Source: Melioribacter sp. (lineage in GTDB: Bacteria; Bacteroidota; Ignavibacteria; Ignavibacteriales; Melioribacteraceae). From it: DNA of 54,054 nt. The translations under genes were made by a program, and so were the position numbers. This document shows positions 29,680 through 40,200 of this stretch, in pieces; the stretch's first letter is position 1, and each line of letters starts with the position of its first letter. The notes under the pieces were generated by a model, which saw nothing but the letters and a program-made list of their open reading frames with translations, searched no databases and was not told the DNA's origin. Where the stretch lies: positions 1-54,054 of the forward strand of contig JAHEZQ010000029.1 of assembly GCA_023250955.1 (NCBI GenBank). Direction: 5' to 3'.

Positions 29680-31032
29680 TTATTTCAGCAAAATCATTTT
29701 CTTGGTTTGAATAAACTCCCCTGTTTGAAGCCTATAAAAATAAACACCGCTTGGTAATAAACTGTTATGAATATTCCATGTTGAATAATGACTACCCGCT
29801 TGCTGATAATCATTTACAAGTACTGCAACTTCATTTCCCAATACATCGTAAATTTTGAGAGTAACAAAACTGCTTACTGGTAATTCATAATTTATAATTG
29901 TACTTGGATTAAATGGATTCGGGTAATTTTGGAATAGTTCATACTCTGTTGGTAATACTTTGTTCTTAGAATCAATATCTAATAACAAAGATGGTATATA
30001 TTTGAAATTACTTATAATCAACTCAGCTTCGTTTAGATTTTTTGGAGCTAATCCGGACATCAACCAAAAATTAATACGTGGTTTCATTTGGTTGGGAACA
30101 GGAATGCTTAAACCTTTGTAAATCCACTCTTTAATTAATTGACCAGAAACCAAATAACTTTGAAATTTTAAGTTCCCTTTTGTCCATGTGAATTTATGAA
30201 TTGATTGTTGACCTTGGAGGTTTAACGAAAAAGATGTTGAGTTTATTGGGGATGCAGGTTGGACAACATACCACCCTGCGTTACTGCCAGCATCACCCCA
30301 TCTTGAAAATTCAATATCAATTTCTTTTGTATCGTTCTCATAAATAAATAATCCTACAACAATATTAGGATCATAAAGTTCAGTATCACTTGAAACAGAA
30401 AAAGAGTATTCTCCATATCCCATAGTATCCTGTGCTGTAATACTTGAACAATACCAATTTGCACCAATCTTTCTAATAGCGAGGTGCAGTTTTCCGGAAT
30501 TATCAATCCAGACACTTTTTATTCCGTTAAACCAATTATTCGGTCCCGGTCCGCTAAATCCTTTACTTATATTCCATTTCAAACCGGAAAAATCTATTGT
30601 GGGAATTCGTGTTTCATTGATCGTTGTAGTAAAACTTCTTGTCGTAGACCAATTACTTGGGCCATCAGCATTCCAAGCTTTTACTCGCCAATAATAAATA
30701 GTTCCTTCTAACAACGAGGGATTCACAATTATTGATGTACCGCTTATTCCGCTTTGATTATAAATGGTACTATTAAAAGAAGAAACAGTAGAAATTTGAA
30801 CTTGATAAGAAGTGGCGCCGGATGATGATCTCCAACTTAATTGAGGTGTTGTTGCAACTTCTGTTGCAGAATTAGAAGGTGATAATAGAACTGGCGGCAA
30901 TGGAATTGAGATCACTTCTGTTTTCTTTAATGGAAAAATTGGGCTCTGAGTTTGCGCATAATAAAATAACGATGAACCTGAAACAAATAGAACAATATTT
31001 GTTACAATAAATAATTTTTTAATGCCCATCAT
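29680..31032 (-). CDS. GH16-like secreted protein with fibronectin III domain and T9SS sorting domain
   Basis: The 450-residue product has a signal peptide (about 1-27), a fibronectin type III unit at about 48-137 (PPVLLSPSNSATEVATTPQLSW; YYWRVKAWNADGPSNWST), and a jelly-roll region at about 145-355. There KEIDIEFSRWGD holds the ExDxE arrangement of GH16 glucanases, flanked by DTMGYGEYSFSVS and FTWTKGNLKFQS. The C-terminal sorting domain starts at about 368 (ELFQNYPNPFNPSTIINYEL). The ATG directly follows the stop of the propeller gene (TAAATG), so translation is coupled. A polysaccharide-cleaving role is inferred from the motif only. Confidence 0.72.
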   Translation of the reverse strand: MMGIKKLFIVTNIVLFVSGSSLFYYAQTQSPIFPLKKTEVISIPLPPVLLSPSNSATEVATTPQLSWRSSSGATSYQVQISTVSSFNSTIYNQSGISGTSIIVNPSLLEGTIYYWRVKAWNADGPSNWSTTRSFTTTINETRIPTIDFSGLKWNISKGFSGPGPNNWFNGIKSVWIDNSGKLHLAIRKIGANWYCSSITAQDTMGYGEYSFSVSSDTELYDPNIVVGLFIYENDTKEIDIEFSRWGDAGSNAGWYVVQPASPINSTSFSLNLQGQQSIHKFTWTKGNLKFQSYLVSGQLIKEWIYKGLSIPVPNQMKPRINFWLMSGLAPKNLNEAELIISNFKYIPSLLLDIDSKNKVLPTEYELFQNYPNPFNPSTIINYELPVSSFVTLKIYDVLGNEVAVLVNDYQQAGSHYSTWNIHNSLLPSGVYFYRLQTGEFIQTKKMILLK

Positions 31033-33987
31033 TTATTTCGATTTCCATTTAGACCAGGTATTCCCGAAACTTTTTTCGGTTTCATTGAATGCTGAAATAA
31101 TTTGAGAAGTTGGAGGCATATCGCTCTGCTGCAAAAGATTTTGCAAAGAAGAAAATGTTCTCATATACCTCGAGAGTTCTTTTCCGATATCTGAAGACTT
31201 ATCATTCTTCTTTTCAGCAATTTCTTTTAATGCATTTCTAATTTTTAGAATGTTCTTATAAGATTTAAAACTTAAATCATGCTGAAGCTGTAAATCTTTA
31301 ATTCCCGTTTTTACTCTAGGATCCATAATTATATTAAAAGTTTGAGTAAATACTTTCCCATCAACAGTTAGTCTAACAGTATATGATCCGGGCATTACAA
31401 ATGGTGATGAAGGCTGCGGTGCAGTATTATTATAGACAGCAGACATCGGATAAGACGGAGGAACGTTTAGAGGTGTATATCTCATATCCCACATAAATCT
31501 GTGTGAACCCGCTTCTGCCGAAAGAATCTGTTGAGGACGGATCCAGTAAAGCGGAATATTTAAATCCGGAATTTTATATAAAGTATCTTTATCAGAGTAT
31601 GTTCGAATTATTGTTCCCTTTGAATCTAAAATTTCCAGACTAATATTATTTGCTTTAGCATTTAGATAATAGTTTATTATAGCACCTTCCGGCGGATTTT
31701 GTCCAGCAGGTTCTTCTTGCGGAAGAGGTGTATCAGTATTCATATTCCATCTAACACGGTATGCATTCTGGGGCTTAAACAAAATTACTTTCAATGATTT
31801 TGATTCTTCACTGAGTTGACGCAGCGGTGTTATATCATCCAATATCCAAAAACTTCTTCCGTGAGTTGCAATAACAAGATCATCATCTTTAATTATTAAA
31901 TCCCTAATTGAAGTTGCCGGCATATTTAATCTTAACGATTGCCAGTTTTCGCCGTCATCAATAGAGAAATAAACTGTGGTTTCACTTCCGGCAAATAATA
32001 ATCCTTTTCTAATTGGATCCTCTTTTACAACATTAATGGGAGTATTAGGCAGTCCGTTTACAATTTCTTTCCAGGTTTTGCCGCTATCATTCGTTCTATA
32101 AATATGGGGGTGCATATCATCCAACCGGATACGGTTCACAGCAGCATAAGCAATATTAACATCAGTGTGGCTTGCATCCATCAAAGAAACTTTAGACCAA
32201 CTTGTAATTTCCGGTGGAGTAACATTTTTCCAAGTTTTTCCACCGTCTTTTGTAATATGAATTAAACCATCATCCGTGCCGCACCAGATAGTATTTATAT
32301 CAACATACGAAGGAGCAACAGTATAAATAACTCCTCGTCTCGGCATTTTTTTCATTTCATCTTTTGTATAAATGCCAACACTTGCCGATACATCCCAATT
32401 TTCTCTTGATAAATCTGGGCTGATAATTTCCCAATTGTTTCCACCATCTAAAGTTTGAAATAAAACATTTCCGGCATAGTATAATGTTTTATTATCAACC
32501 GGATTGAATAAAATTGGAGCGGTTCTAATAAAACGATACTTCCCACCGCGACCTATCTCAGGCGAAATATTTTGTGTTTGTCCGGTTCGTTTATCATACT
32601 TTGAAATTTTTCCACCGAAAATAATATTCGGGTCATTCGGATCGGCAACAACGTAACCGTATTCTTCAGCTCCAACTGGGTGCCATTCACGAAAAGTTAT
32701 TTGTCCGTCATTTCCGCGCGAAGCAACTCCAACCGAACCGCTTTCCTGTTGTCCGCTATAAACGTTATAAGGGAAATCATTATCTGCACTCACATGGTAG
32801 AATTGTGCCGTCGGCTGATTGTACCAGCTTGAAAAAGTTTCACCACCATTCACCGTTATTATAGCACCTTGATCGCTTGCGATCAATATGATATTACTGT
32901 TATCTGGATTGATCCAAATGCGGTGATAATCATCTCCGCCCGGCGCACCGCGGAATCCACTCCATGTTTTTCCTCCATCAATACTTTTCCACACTACTAT
33001 ATCAGCAGAGTAAACAATATCAGGATTAAAAGGATCGACTTTTACCTCAGCAAAATCATCACCTCTTCCCCAAAGTCTTCCATCAGGGTTTATATTTGTC
33101 CATGATTCACAGGCGTCATCGCTTCTATAAATGCCGCCGTATTTTCCAGCATCAACTGTTGCATACATTCTATTAGAATTAGAAGGTGCAATGCAAAAAC
33201 CGATTCTCCCTAAACCTTGAAGAGTTGTCGGTAATCCTTTAGTTAATTTTTTCCAGGTCGAACCGCCATCGGTAGATTTGAATAATCCACTTTCAGTTCC
33301 TCTCCATTCACCGTTTTCCCAAGGACCTTGTCTGCCTGCCCAAAGAGTGGCATATACAATATTATTATTGTTCGGATCAATTGTTACTTGAATAGCACCG
33401 GTATTCTCATCTTTATATAAAACTCTTTCCCATGATTTTCCACCATCTAAAGTTCTGTAAACTCCGCGTTCTGTATTAGGTCCATAAGGATGACCTAAAG
33501 CTGCAACAAAAACACGATTCTCATTTTTTGAATCTATAGATAATCCACCAATTTGTTGAGCATCTTTTAATCCCAAGTTTGTCCAAGTTTTACCTGCATC
33601 AGTCGATTTATATATTCCATCACCAACAGAAAGATCGGGACGCTGAACCCCTTCTCCGCACCCGACATAAATTACATTTGGATTTGAAGGTGCAACGACA
33701 ATATCACCAATTGATCCTGTCGGCTGGTCATCAAAAATAGGAATCCATGTTCTTCCAAAATCACTTGTCTTCCAAACTCCACCGTTATTCACTCCGATAT
33801 AAAAAACATTCGGTTGCTGGCGAACTCCAACAGCTCCTATGGTTCTGCCTCCGCGGTGAGGACCTATCATACGCCACTTCATTGAATCATAATATTGTTG
33901 TTCGATGGTTTGCGCGTTGAGAATTTGAAAGAACAAAAAGCACAAGAGTAGGCTAGTTAGATATTTTATAATTTGGAATTTTTTCAT
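31033..33987 (-). CDS. Large secreted Asp-box (BNR/VPS10-like) propeller protein
   Basis: The 984-residue product starts with a signal peptide (about 1-25, ending LNAQ) and continues with many Asp-box strands such as KTSDFGRTW, KSTDAGKTW, RTLDGGKSW, KSTDGGSTW, KSIDGGKTW and QTLDGGNNW, predicting two stacked or one large multi-bladed propeller over about 35-720. The C-terminal third (about 730-984) is beta-rich, with a charged helical tail. Such proteins are annotated as glycosyl hydrolase/sortilin-like, but no catalytic residues were recognised. It abuts the GH16-like gene with no gap and lies 47 bases after the permease gene. Role in polysaccharide capture is inference. Confidence 0.85.
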   Translation of the reverse strand: MKKFQIIKYLTSLLLCFLFFQILNAQTIEQQYYDSMKWRMIGPHRGGRTIGAVGVRQQPNVFYIGVNNGGVWKTSDFGRTWIPIFDDQPTGSIGDIVVAPSNPNVIYVGCGEGVQRPDLSVGDGIYKSTDAGKTWTNLGLKDAQQIGGLSIDSKNENRVFVAALGHPYGPNTERGVYRTLDGGKSWERVLYKDENTGAIQVTIDPNNNNIVYATLWAGRQGPWENGEWRGTESGLFKSTDGGSTWKKLTKGLPTTLQGLGRIGFCIAPSNSNRMYATVDAGKYGGIYRSDDACESWTNINPDGRLWGRGDDFAEVKVDPFNPDIVYSADIVVWKSIDGGKTWSGFRGAPGGDDYHRIWINPDNSNIILIASDQGAIITVNGGETFSSWYNQPTAQFYHVSADNDFPYNVYSGQQESGSVGVASRGNDGQITFREWHPVGAEEYGYVVADPNDPNIIFGGKISKYDKRTGQTQNISPEIGRGGKYRFIRTAPILFNPVDNKTLYYAGNVLFQTLDGGNNWEIISPDLSRENWDVSASVGIYTKDEMKKMPRRGVIYTVAPSYVDINTIWCGTDDGLIHITKDGGKTWKNVTPPEITSWSKVSLMDASHTDVNIAYAAVNRIRLDDMHPHIYRTNDSGKTWKEIVNGLPNTPINVVKEDPIRKGLLFAGSETTVYFSIDDGENWQSLRLNMPATSIRDLIIKDDDLVIATHGRSFWILDDITPLRQLSEESKSLKVILFKPQNAYRVRWNMNTDTPLPQEEPAGQNPPEGAIINYYLNAKANNISLEILDSKGTIIRTYSDKDTLYKIPDLNIPLYWIRPQQILSAEAGSHRFMWDMRYTPLNVPPSYPMSAVYNNTAPQPSSPFVMPGSYTVRLTVDGKVFTQTFNIIMDPRVKTGIKDLQLQHDLSFKSYKNILKIRNALKEIAEKKNDKSSDIGKELSRYMRTFSSLQNLLQQSDMPPTSQIISAFNETEKSFGNTWSKWKSK

Positions 33988-34034
33988 AGTTATTATTAAT
34001 CTTAGTTTTAAGAATATTTTAGCTGATTCAAAAA

Positions 34035-35252
34035 TTATTTTATTTTATATCCTTCAACAGCATAGTAAAAAATAAAAACAAATAATGGTACCGGGGTTAA
34101 AAATCCTATTGCCATTGTGCTGTTATCGGCAATCCAACCCATAACCGGTGGGAATAATGCTCCTCCCACAATTGACATCACAATAAAAGATGATGCTCTT
34201 TTAGTATTTGGACCAAGATCTTTAATTCCGAGAGCAAAGATAGTAGGAAACATTATTGACATGAAAAAGAAAACTAAGTAGAGTGCAATTACCGAGATCC
34301 AACTTATTCCAAAACTGACGACCGGCAATAGTAATAAACAAAATGCTGAATAAACAGCGAGTAATTTGGTTGGTTTAATAAAACTCATAATGTAACTTCC
34401 AGTCATGCGTCCGGTCATAAAAAGAATAAATCCGACAGATAGAAAGTAAGGTGCGTTAGCTTTTTCAAAATGAGGATATTGTTTTTCATCTGTTATGAAA
34501 TTAATTAAATAACTAAAAATTCCGGTTTGTGCAGCCACGTAAGCAAACTGAGCAATAACACCTAAAACAAAATGTCGGTTTTTTATGAGAGGCTTTAAAG
34601 TTTCAGAATTACTCTTTTCATTTGATATCTCTTCTTCTGTGATTTCAGGTAATTTTGTCTTCATAAACATTAATGCAATTATAAAAACTACTAACCCAAT
34701 TATCAGATAAGGAAGCATTAGAGAATTTAGTTTCTCCCCTTCTTTCGCAGTAACATCACCATAAATATAGATCCCTATTAATGGTCCAATTGTCCAAGCA
34801 AGTCCATTAAAACTTTGGGATAAATTAATTCTTCTTTCAGCAGTTTCATTGGGACCAAGTTTTGTTGTATAAGGATTAGCAGCTGTTTCCAAAGTAGCAA
34901 GGCCACATCCTATTACGAAAAGACATACTAAAAAGATCCAGAATGATTGAAGTGATGTTGTACCCGCTACTAAAAAAGCTCCACTTGAGAAAAGCAGTAG
35001 TCCAAAAATTATTCCTTTTTTATAACCAAAACGCTTCATAAAATACCCTGCAGGAAGTGCCATCGAGAAATAGGCAAAATAAAGCGCAAATTGAATTAAC
35101 CCTGACTCCGCTTTGGATATTTTTAAGATTATTTGAAAATGTTTATTCAGTACATCAAGCATTCCATGAGCAATACCCCATAGAAAGAAAAGAGTAGTTA
35201 TTAATATGAAGGGAATGGAATATTCTTGAGTTGTAATTGTAATTTTTTTCAT
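34035..35252 (-). CDS. MFS sugar permease of the FucP (L-fucose:H+ symporter) type
   Basis: The 405-residue product shows about twelve membrane helices and FucP-type landmarks: FFLWGIAHGMLDVLNKHFQ near the N terminus, AYFSMALPAGYFMKRFGYKKG after helix 2, and the LETAANPYTTKLG stretch after helix 4 that is characteristic of the FGHS family. The charged cytoplasmic loop (TKLPEITEEEISNEKS) separates the halves. It imports a hexose or deoxyhexose with protons. Neighbouring mutarotase and sugar-kinase genes favour fucose, rhamnose or a related sugar, but the substrate is not fixed by sequence alone. Confidence 0.88.
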   Translation of the reverse strand: MKKITITTQEYSIPFILITTLFFLWGIAHGMLDVLNKHFQIILKISKAESGLIQFALYFAYFSMALPAGYFMKRFGYKKGIIFGLLLFSSGAFLVAGTTSLQSFWIFLVCLFVIGCGLATLETAANPYTTKLGPNETAERRINLSQSFNGLAWTIGPLIGIYIYGDVTAKEGEKLNSLMLPYLIIGLVVFIIALMFMKTKLPEITEEEISNEKSNSETLKPLIKNRHFVLGVIAQFAYVAAQTGIFSYLINFITDEKQYPHFEKANAPYFLSVGFILFMTGRMTGSYIMSFIKPTKLLAVYSAFCLLLLPVVSFGISWISVIALYLVFFFMSIMFPTIFALGIKDLGPNTKRASSFIVMSIVGGALFPPVMGWIADNSTMAIGFLTPVPLFVFIFYYAVEGYKIK

Positions 35253-35318
35253 GCGAGTGATCTGTAAGTTATTTGATTATAATTAATAAATAAGTCTGTA
35301 TTGATAAAGATTATTTTG

Positions 35319-35726
35319 CTATTGAATGTCTAACTCTTTCAAGTAACCATTCTCAGCCGAATAATTTTTATTCTGATCAAGTTCATAGATCCTTTCAAGC
35401 AAATGCCATTTTTCTTTCGCAGAAGAATCTGATGAACTCTTTTGAAATTTAGAAACAAATGTTTCCCATTCTGCTTGTCGGCGTAATGAACCGAGTTTTG
35501 TCATAGCTTTTTCATGATTGAAATCTTCTTGGGTATCCATTATCATAAATAGCGTCGTTCCGGAGAGATATATTTCCATATCAATAATTCCGACTTCATG
35601 CATTCCCTCTTCAACTTCCTTCCAAACATTTCCCATTGAATGGACTTTTTTATATTCTGCTATCAAATTTGGATCATCGTTTAGTTGCAATGATTTACAA
35701 TATCTCTTAAATTTTTTGTTTCTCAT
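35319..35726 (-). CDS. RhaM-family (L-rhamnose/L-fucose-type) mutarotase
   Basis: The 135-residue protein belongs to the ferredoxin-fold mutarotases that interconvert alpha and beta anomers of L-rhamnose or related sugars. Visible are Y25 and H29 in AEYKKVHSMGNVW, then IDMEIYLSGTTLFMIMDTQEDF. The long C-terminal extension (about 105-135) after the WETFVSKFQ region is Ser/Lys-rich and less conserved. AAGG precedes the ATG at 35726. It lies between the bifunctional kinase gene and the permease gene, consistent with uptake and channeling of the beta-sugar into the kinase. Confidence 0.86.
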   Translation of the reverse strand: MRNKKFKRYCKSLQLNDDPNLIAEYKKVHSMGNVWKEVEEGMHEVGIIDMEIYLSGTTLFMIMDTQEDFNHEKAMTKLGSLRRQAEWETFVSKFQKSSSDSSAKEKWHLLERIYELDQNKNYSAENGYLKELDIQ

Positions 35727-35761
35727 CTTTTTTCACAACCTTATATTAAATATGAATTAAT

Positions 35762-36907
35762 TCATAATGCGTTTCTTCTGATTTTGATTCTTATAGCTCC
35801 CTGAACTGGTCTATTAGAAACTAAAATAATATATCCCCCTCCTCCCGCACCGGATAGTTTCCAGCCGTGTGACTGATCCTTATACTTACTAATTGTCTTG
35901 AGGATAAATTCATCAACCATATTGGGAAACATTGCTATTTGAGCTTCAAAAGATTTAGTAAAATATTCACCGAATAGTTTTATATCTTTGTCTAAGATAG
36001 CATTCCAACAACTTTCAGCAGCATTTGCTAGTTTCTCAGCTCTAGAAGAGTCTATTTTTGTATTTTCCAAAACATCAAAACCACTTACTCTCGGTTCGAG
36101 TGTTACAAGGTAAAGATTTTCTTCTAGCCACTTAAGTATATTTTCATCATGAACAGAAGTTATTTTCTCTGGCCAGTATTCCCCCGTGTAATCGAGTTTA
36201 TTTAATCCTGGCATCACAATCCCGATAGAATCTTGAGAACCAGCAATTATTTTTGTTCCCGGAGGATTTTCATAACTGAATAGAATTTTTGCTAATTGTT
36301 CTTTGTCTCCAGATGGTATAGCGGTTTTCCATAGTTCAATAGCGCGTCTTCTTGTGCTAGAAGACATTCCGCTTCTTTCATTAAATTCTAAAGTCGGTTC
36401 AATTGGAATAGTAAGAACCGGACCGGGTGCATATTTACCTACATATGGCTGATCTAACCAGCCACCAGCCAAATCAATTCTAAACGGAATAGTGCACTCT
36501 TGTCTAAGAGCTGTAGTAGATCTGACAGGAAGATTACCATAGGGAATTCTTTTCAATATCAAATATTTGATCCCAAGCTCTTTGCACAGATCCTCTTTAG
36601 CGAGTATGTTACCATCTTCATTAACTATAAAATAATCAGGATTAATTACTTTTATTTCTTCCAGAAAATCCATTATGCCCGAACCGGTGTTGATTAGAAC
36701 TTTCTTGACAGCAGAGAGAGAATCAAGCATGTATTTTCTTTCATCTTGATTATTTATTGGAAATCTTCCTTTTAGTCCATGCACAGTTTTATCAGCACCC
36801 AGACCAACATACACATCTCCATATGTTGCTGCTTCGTTTAAGAATGCAACATGCCCACTGTGTAATAGATCAAAACACCCAGTAACAAAAACTTTTTTTC
36901 TATCCAT
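35762..36907 (-). CDS. Bifunctional nucleotidylyltransferase / GHMP kinase
   Basis: The 381-residue product is a fusion. Residues 1-135 form a TagD-type nucleotidylyltransferase with HSGH (16-19) and RSTTAL (129-134). Residues 140-381 form a GHMP sugar kinase: PFRIDLAGGWLDQP (141-154), phosphate loop GMSSST (180-185) and SGAGGGGYIILVS (352-364). The kinase half (about 240 residues) is shorter than usual. AAAGGA precedes the ATG. The neighbouring mutarotase and permease suggest the fusion phosphorylates an imported deoxysugar at C1 and activates it as an NDP-sugar; HddA-like kinases provide the closest motif match. Nucleotide and sugar are not determined. Confidence 0.82.
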   Translation of the reverse strand: MDRKKVFVTGCFDLLHSGHVAFLNEAATYGDVYVGLGADKTVHGLKGRFPINNQDERKYMLDSLSAVKKVLINTGSGIMDFLEEIKVINPDYFIVNEDGNILAKEDLCKELGIKYLILKRIPYGNLPVRSTTALRQECTIPFRIDLAGGWLDQPYVGKYAPGPVLTIPIEPTLEFNERSGMSSSTRRRAIELWKTAIPSGDKEQLAKILFSYENPPGTKIIAGSQDSIGIVMPGLNKLDYTGEYWPEKITSVHDENILKWLEENLYLVTLEPRVSGFDVLENTKIDSSRAEKLANAAESCWNAILDKDIKLFGEYFTKSFEAQIAMFPNMVDEFILKTISKYKDQSHGWKLSGAGGGGYIILVSNRPVQGAIRIKIRRNAL

Positions 36908-37240
36908 TCCTTTTACTCTAATATTGGATAAATTAATTTACATCAATCAAATTAAATTCTGAAAGAAAATTTCGAATTGATTAAAAGAAAAAACCACTTT
37001 ATGAGCGGTGCTATAAAAGACTATGATTTATAGAATAGTCCCGAATTATTATTTAATTTACTTTAGAACCAACACTGTATAATATATCCCAATACTTAAG
37101 TTTTTATCTTAAATGTTTTTTGTTGTTGGTATTCTTACTAAATCTGAATACTACCTTAAAGATCGGTTATCAATATTTTGTTTGAAGAGATCATAAGTAT
37201 ACATAAGCACATTAAATATTTTTTTTATAAATACTCACAA
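36908..37240. other. Intergenic stretch between T9SS gene and sugar cluster
   Basis: About 330 AT-rich bases hold no convincing gene. They include a minus-strand hairpin at 36985-37009 (listed as a terminator). The part next to 36907 must carry the promoter of the bifunctional kinase gene, although I did not identify its elements. Confidence 0.5.
36985..37009 (-). terminator. Possible terminator downstream of giant T9SS gene
   Basis: Read on the minus strand, ACCGCT and AGTGGT pair (one G-U) around a CATAA loop and are followed by TTTTTTC. It lies about 230 bases past the stop codon at 37241, so the link to that gene is uncertain. Confidence 0.45.
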
Positions 37241-40200
37241 CTATTTGATCAATAACATTTTTCTTAACTGCATAAAACAACCGGCAGAGATTCTATAAAT
37301 ATATATCCCACTGGCTAAATTACTCGCATCAAAATTTACTTCGTAAAATCCAGCATATTGAAAATTGTTTACGAGTTTTGTTATTTCTGCTCCAATTATA
37401 TTATAAACAGTTATAATGACATAACTTTCCCTAGGCAATCTGTATCTAATCTCTGTAGTTGGATTAAAGGGATTCGGATAGTTTTGTTCAAGTTTATATT
37501 CATCAGGAATACCTAAACTTAGATTTTTAACATGGGTAATAGCCGCATCTTGTTTGACCTCAACACTTTTTGGGCTATCAGTAATGCCCTCGGCAGTGAT
37601 GATTATTGTTCCAACTCTTGAAACATTGTTATTTTGATCATAGCTAAAATTAATGATTCCATCGTTTATGCCGCTTGCTAAGCCAGTAATTTTTATCCAA
37701 AATTTATCTGATATTGCGATCCAATTCATTGTTCCGCCACCGGAATTATATACATTTATTGATGCAATACCTGCAATCGGACTTACATGAAGAAAATCCG
37801 GGGTAACTGTTAAGATTGGCTGCATCATGAAATTTGCAACCAAATTTTTAGAGTACGTAATTGTAAATGTATAGGTAACTGAAGTTGATACTTCAACATT
37901 TCCGCTTGTCCAATTAACAAATGTATATCCGTTTCTTGGAGTTGCAATCACACTAATCAAACTACCGTAATTAAAAGTACCGCTTCCACTTGTATTGCCA
38001 CCTTCGGCAGGATTGGAGTTTGTTGTCACAGTACACTGTACGATTGCAAAATTAGCTGTTAATAATCTATTGGAATTAATGACGAAGCTATAACTTGGAT
38101 CGTTTGAAACTACTATTCCTCCTTCCGTCCAATTTGCAAAAACATATCCAGTATTTGGAATTGCAGTAACTGTTACAGAATTTCCATGATAGAAAATTCC
38201 ACCACCATTGGTTGTTCCTCCATTTGGTGAATTTGATATTAAAGTAACTCTATATGTAGGAGTTATCTTTATAATACGATTTACTTCATTACTTTCTTGA
38301 TAAGGGTCAGCGACTTTGAAACTAACTGTTCTTGGTAGGATACTTGGGTTACTACTAATATTATGGTATGTGACACTTCTTAATGCAGTCTCAAAATTTG
38401 ATAATGAAAGACCTAAACTCAAAACTAAAACACCTTGAGCGGGGTACCATGTTCCAATAACAGTATTTTGTTTCGTAAAACTGAGAATATCTTCACCGAT
38501 TTGGTAGTTGTTAGAAATTTTAACCACTGCATATTGTAAGTTTGGAATTCCATTGTCAGTTATGGTTAGTCCAGTTGCTATTATTGTAGGATTATCACCT
38601 TGCTTATATTCTAAAAGAGCCGGTTCTACGCCTGCTAGAACAGGCGGTGTGTTCCCTAAGTTTACTTCTCTGCTTGCAACAAAACTGTCAGACGTGCCGT
38701 CACTCACTTTGAAACTGATTGTTCTAGCGTATAAGTTCGAAATGACACCTTCAATATGTTGATAAGTAACGCTTCTTAGCGCAGCTTGATAATTAGCTAT
38801 TGAAGATACACCAGTTAGTATCATGGTTCCATTTGAAGCATCCCACATTCCTATGATTCCATTTGAATTCGTAAAATTCAAGACATCATTTCCATTTTGG
38901 TAGTGAGCAAATATTTTTATTTCTGCACTAACCAAGTTTACATTATCAATATCGCTTAATGATATAGTCTGTGTAATTTCGACTGGTGAACTTCCAGTTG
39001 TAAAAACCAGTTGGGTATCTTCCAATGATGTTATCACAGGTGGATTGTTAACTCCAACTACATTCAAGTTTCTTGACACAAGATTGCTATTTAATGATCC
39101 ATCATTTACTGTAATTCCTACTGTTCTCAATAAGGTACTTGGATTTTGAGATGTATTCTGATAAGTAATACTCCTTAAAGCAGTTTGGTAATTTGCTACT
39201 GAAGTTGTCCCACTAAGAGTTAATGTTCCAGTAGTCGCATCCCAACTCCCAGTAATGCCGTTTTGATTTGTGAAACCGAGTAGGTCTTCTCCGTTTTGAT
39301 AATTGTTTATTATCTGAATAACACCACTTAAGAGGTTAGCTTCTATCGCAACAACAGTTGTTGTGCTTGTTATCTGAGTTGCAGCATCTCCTTCATTATA
39401 ATTTAATGTTCCAGACTCGATTGCGGCTAATAAGATTGCCGTTGGTTGAAATGCATAATTGGCACTAATAACTGTAGCTGCGCTTACTGTCCCCGCTGAA
39501 ACAGTAATATTCGTTTCAGTTAACGATTGTTGAACATTTGGTGTTGCACCTGTCACTACCAAATCAATGTCTGTCACAACAAAGAAATTTGTAGGAGTAC
39601 TCGATAACATTTCCGAAAATCCGCCTATTTGAATTTCAGTAGCTGTTATAGTTATAACAGCACCTGCTATTTGCATGTTGTCCCCTGAAGTTGCATAAGT
39701 ATTATCCAATGACTTATAAAGTTTTATATTGTTAAATTTGCCAACAGTTGTTGATGATGTCTGTACATTAATTGCTGTGAAATTGGGAGTTCCCTCAGAA
39801 ATAAGTGAAAATCCTATTATTGCTTTATTAACATTTCCACCTGATAAAGGTGATGTAGCAATACCATTTGTGAGCTGAACTGTAGTAGTTGTAATTGGAC
39901 TGACTGTTCCGCCAATTGCTAGACCATTAACTCCACTGGCACTGGAGTAGAAACCCCAACCGCCTGTCGCAGTTTGTCCGCTTGCATAGTACCGCAGAGT
40001 AATAGTAGTTCCATTCGTAATATTTTGCAAAGCACTAATACCTGACAAGTCAATTTGAGTCATGCTTAAAGAAGTAGTTTGAACAGGGGAACCAATAAGA
40101 GTAAAAGATGATCCATCTAAACTATAAGCAAACTGAGAAGTAACGCCAGGCCCCATATAATATGATGCTGTCCCAGCAAATTTTGCATCTATTGTTGAAA

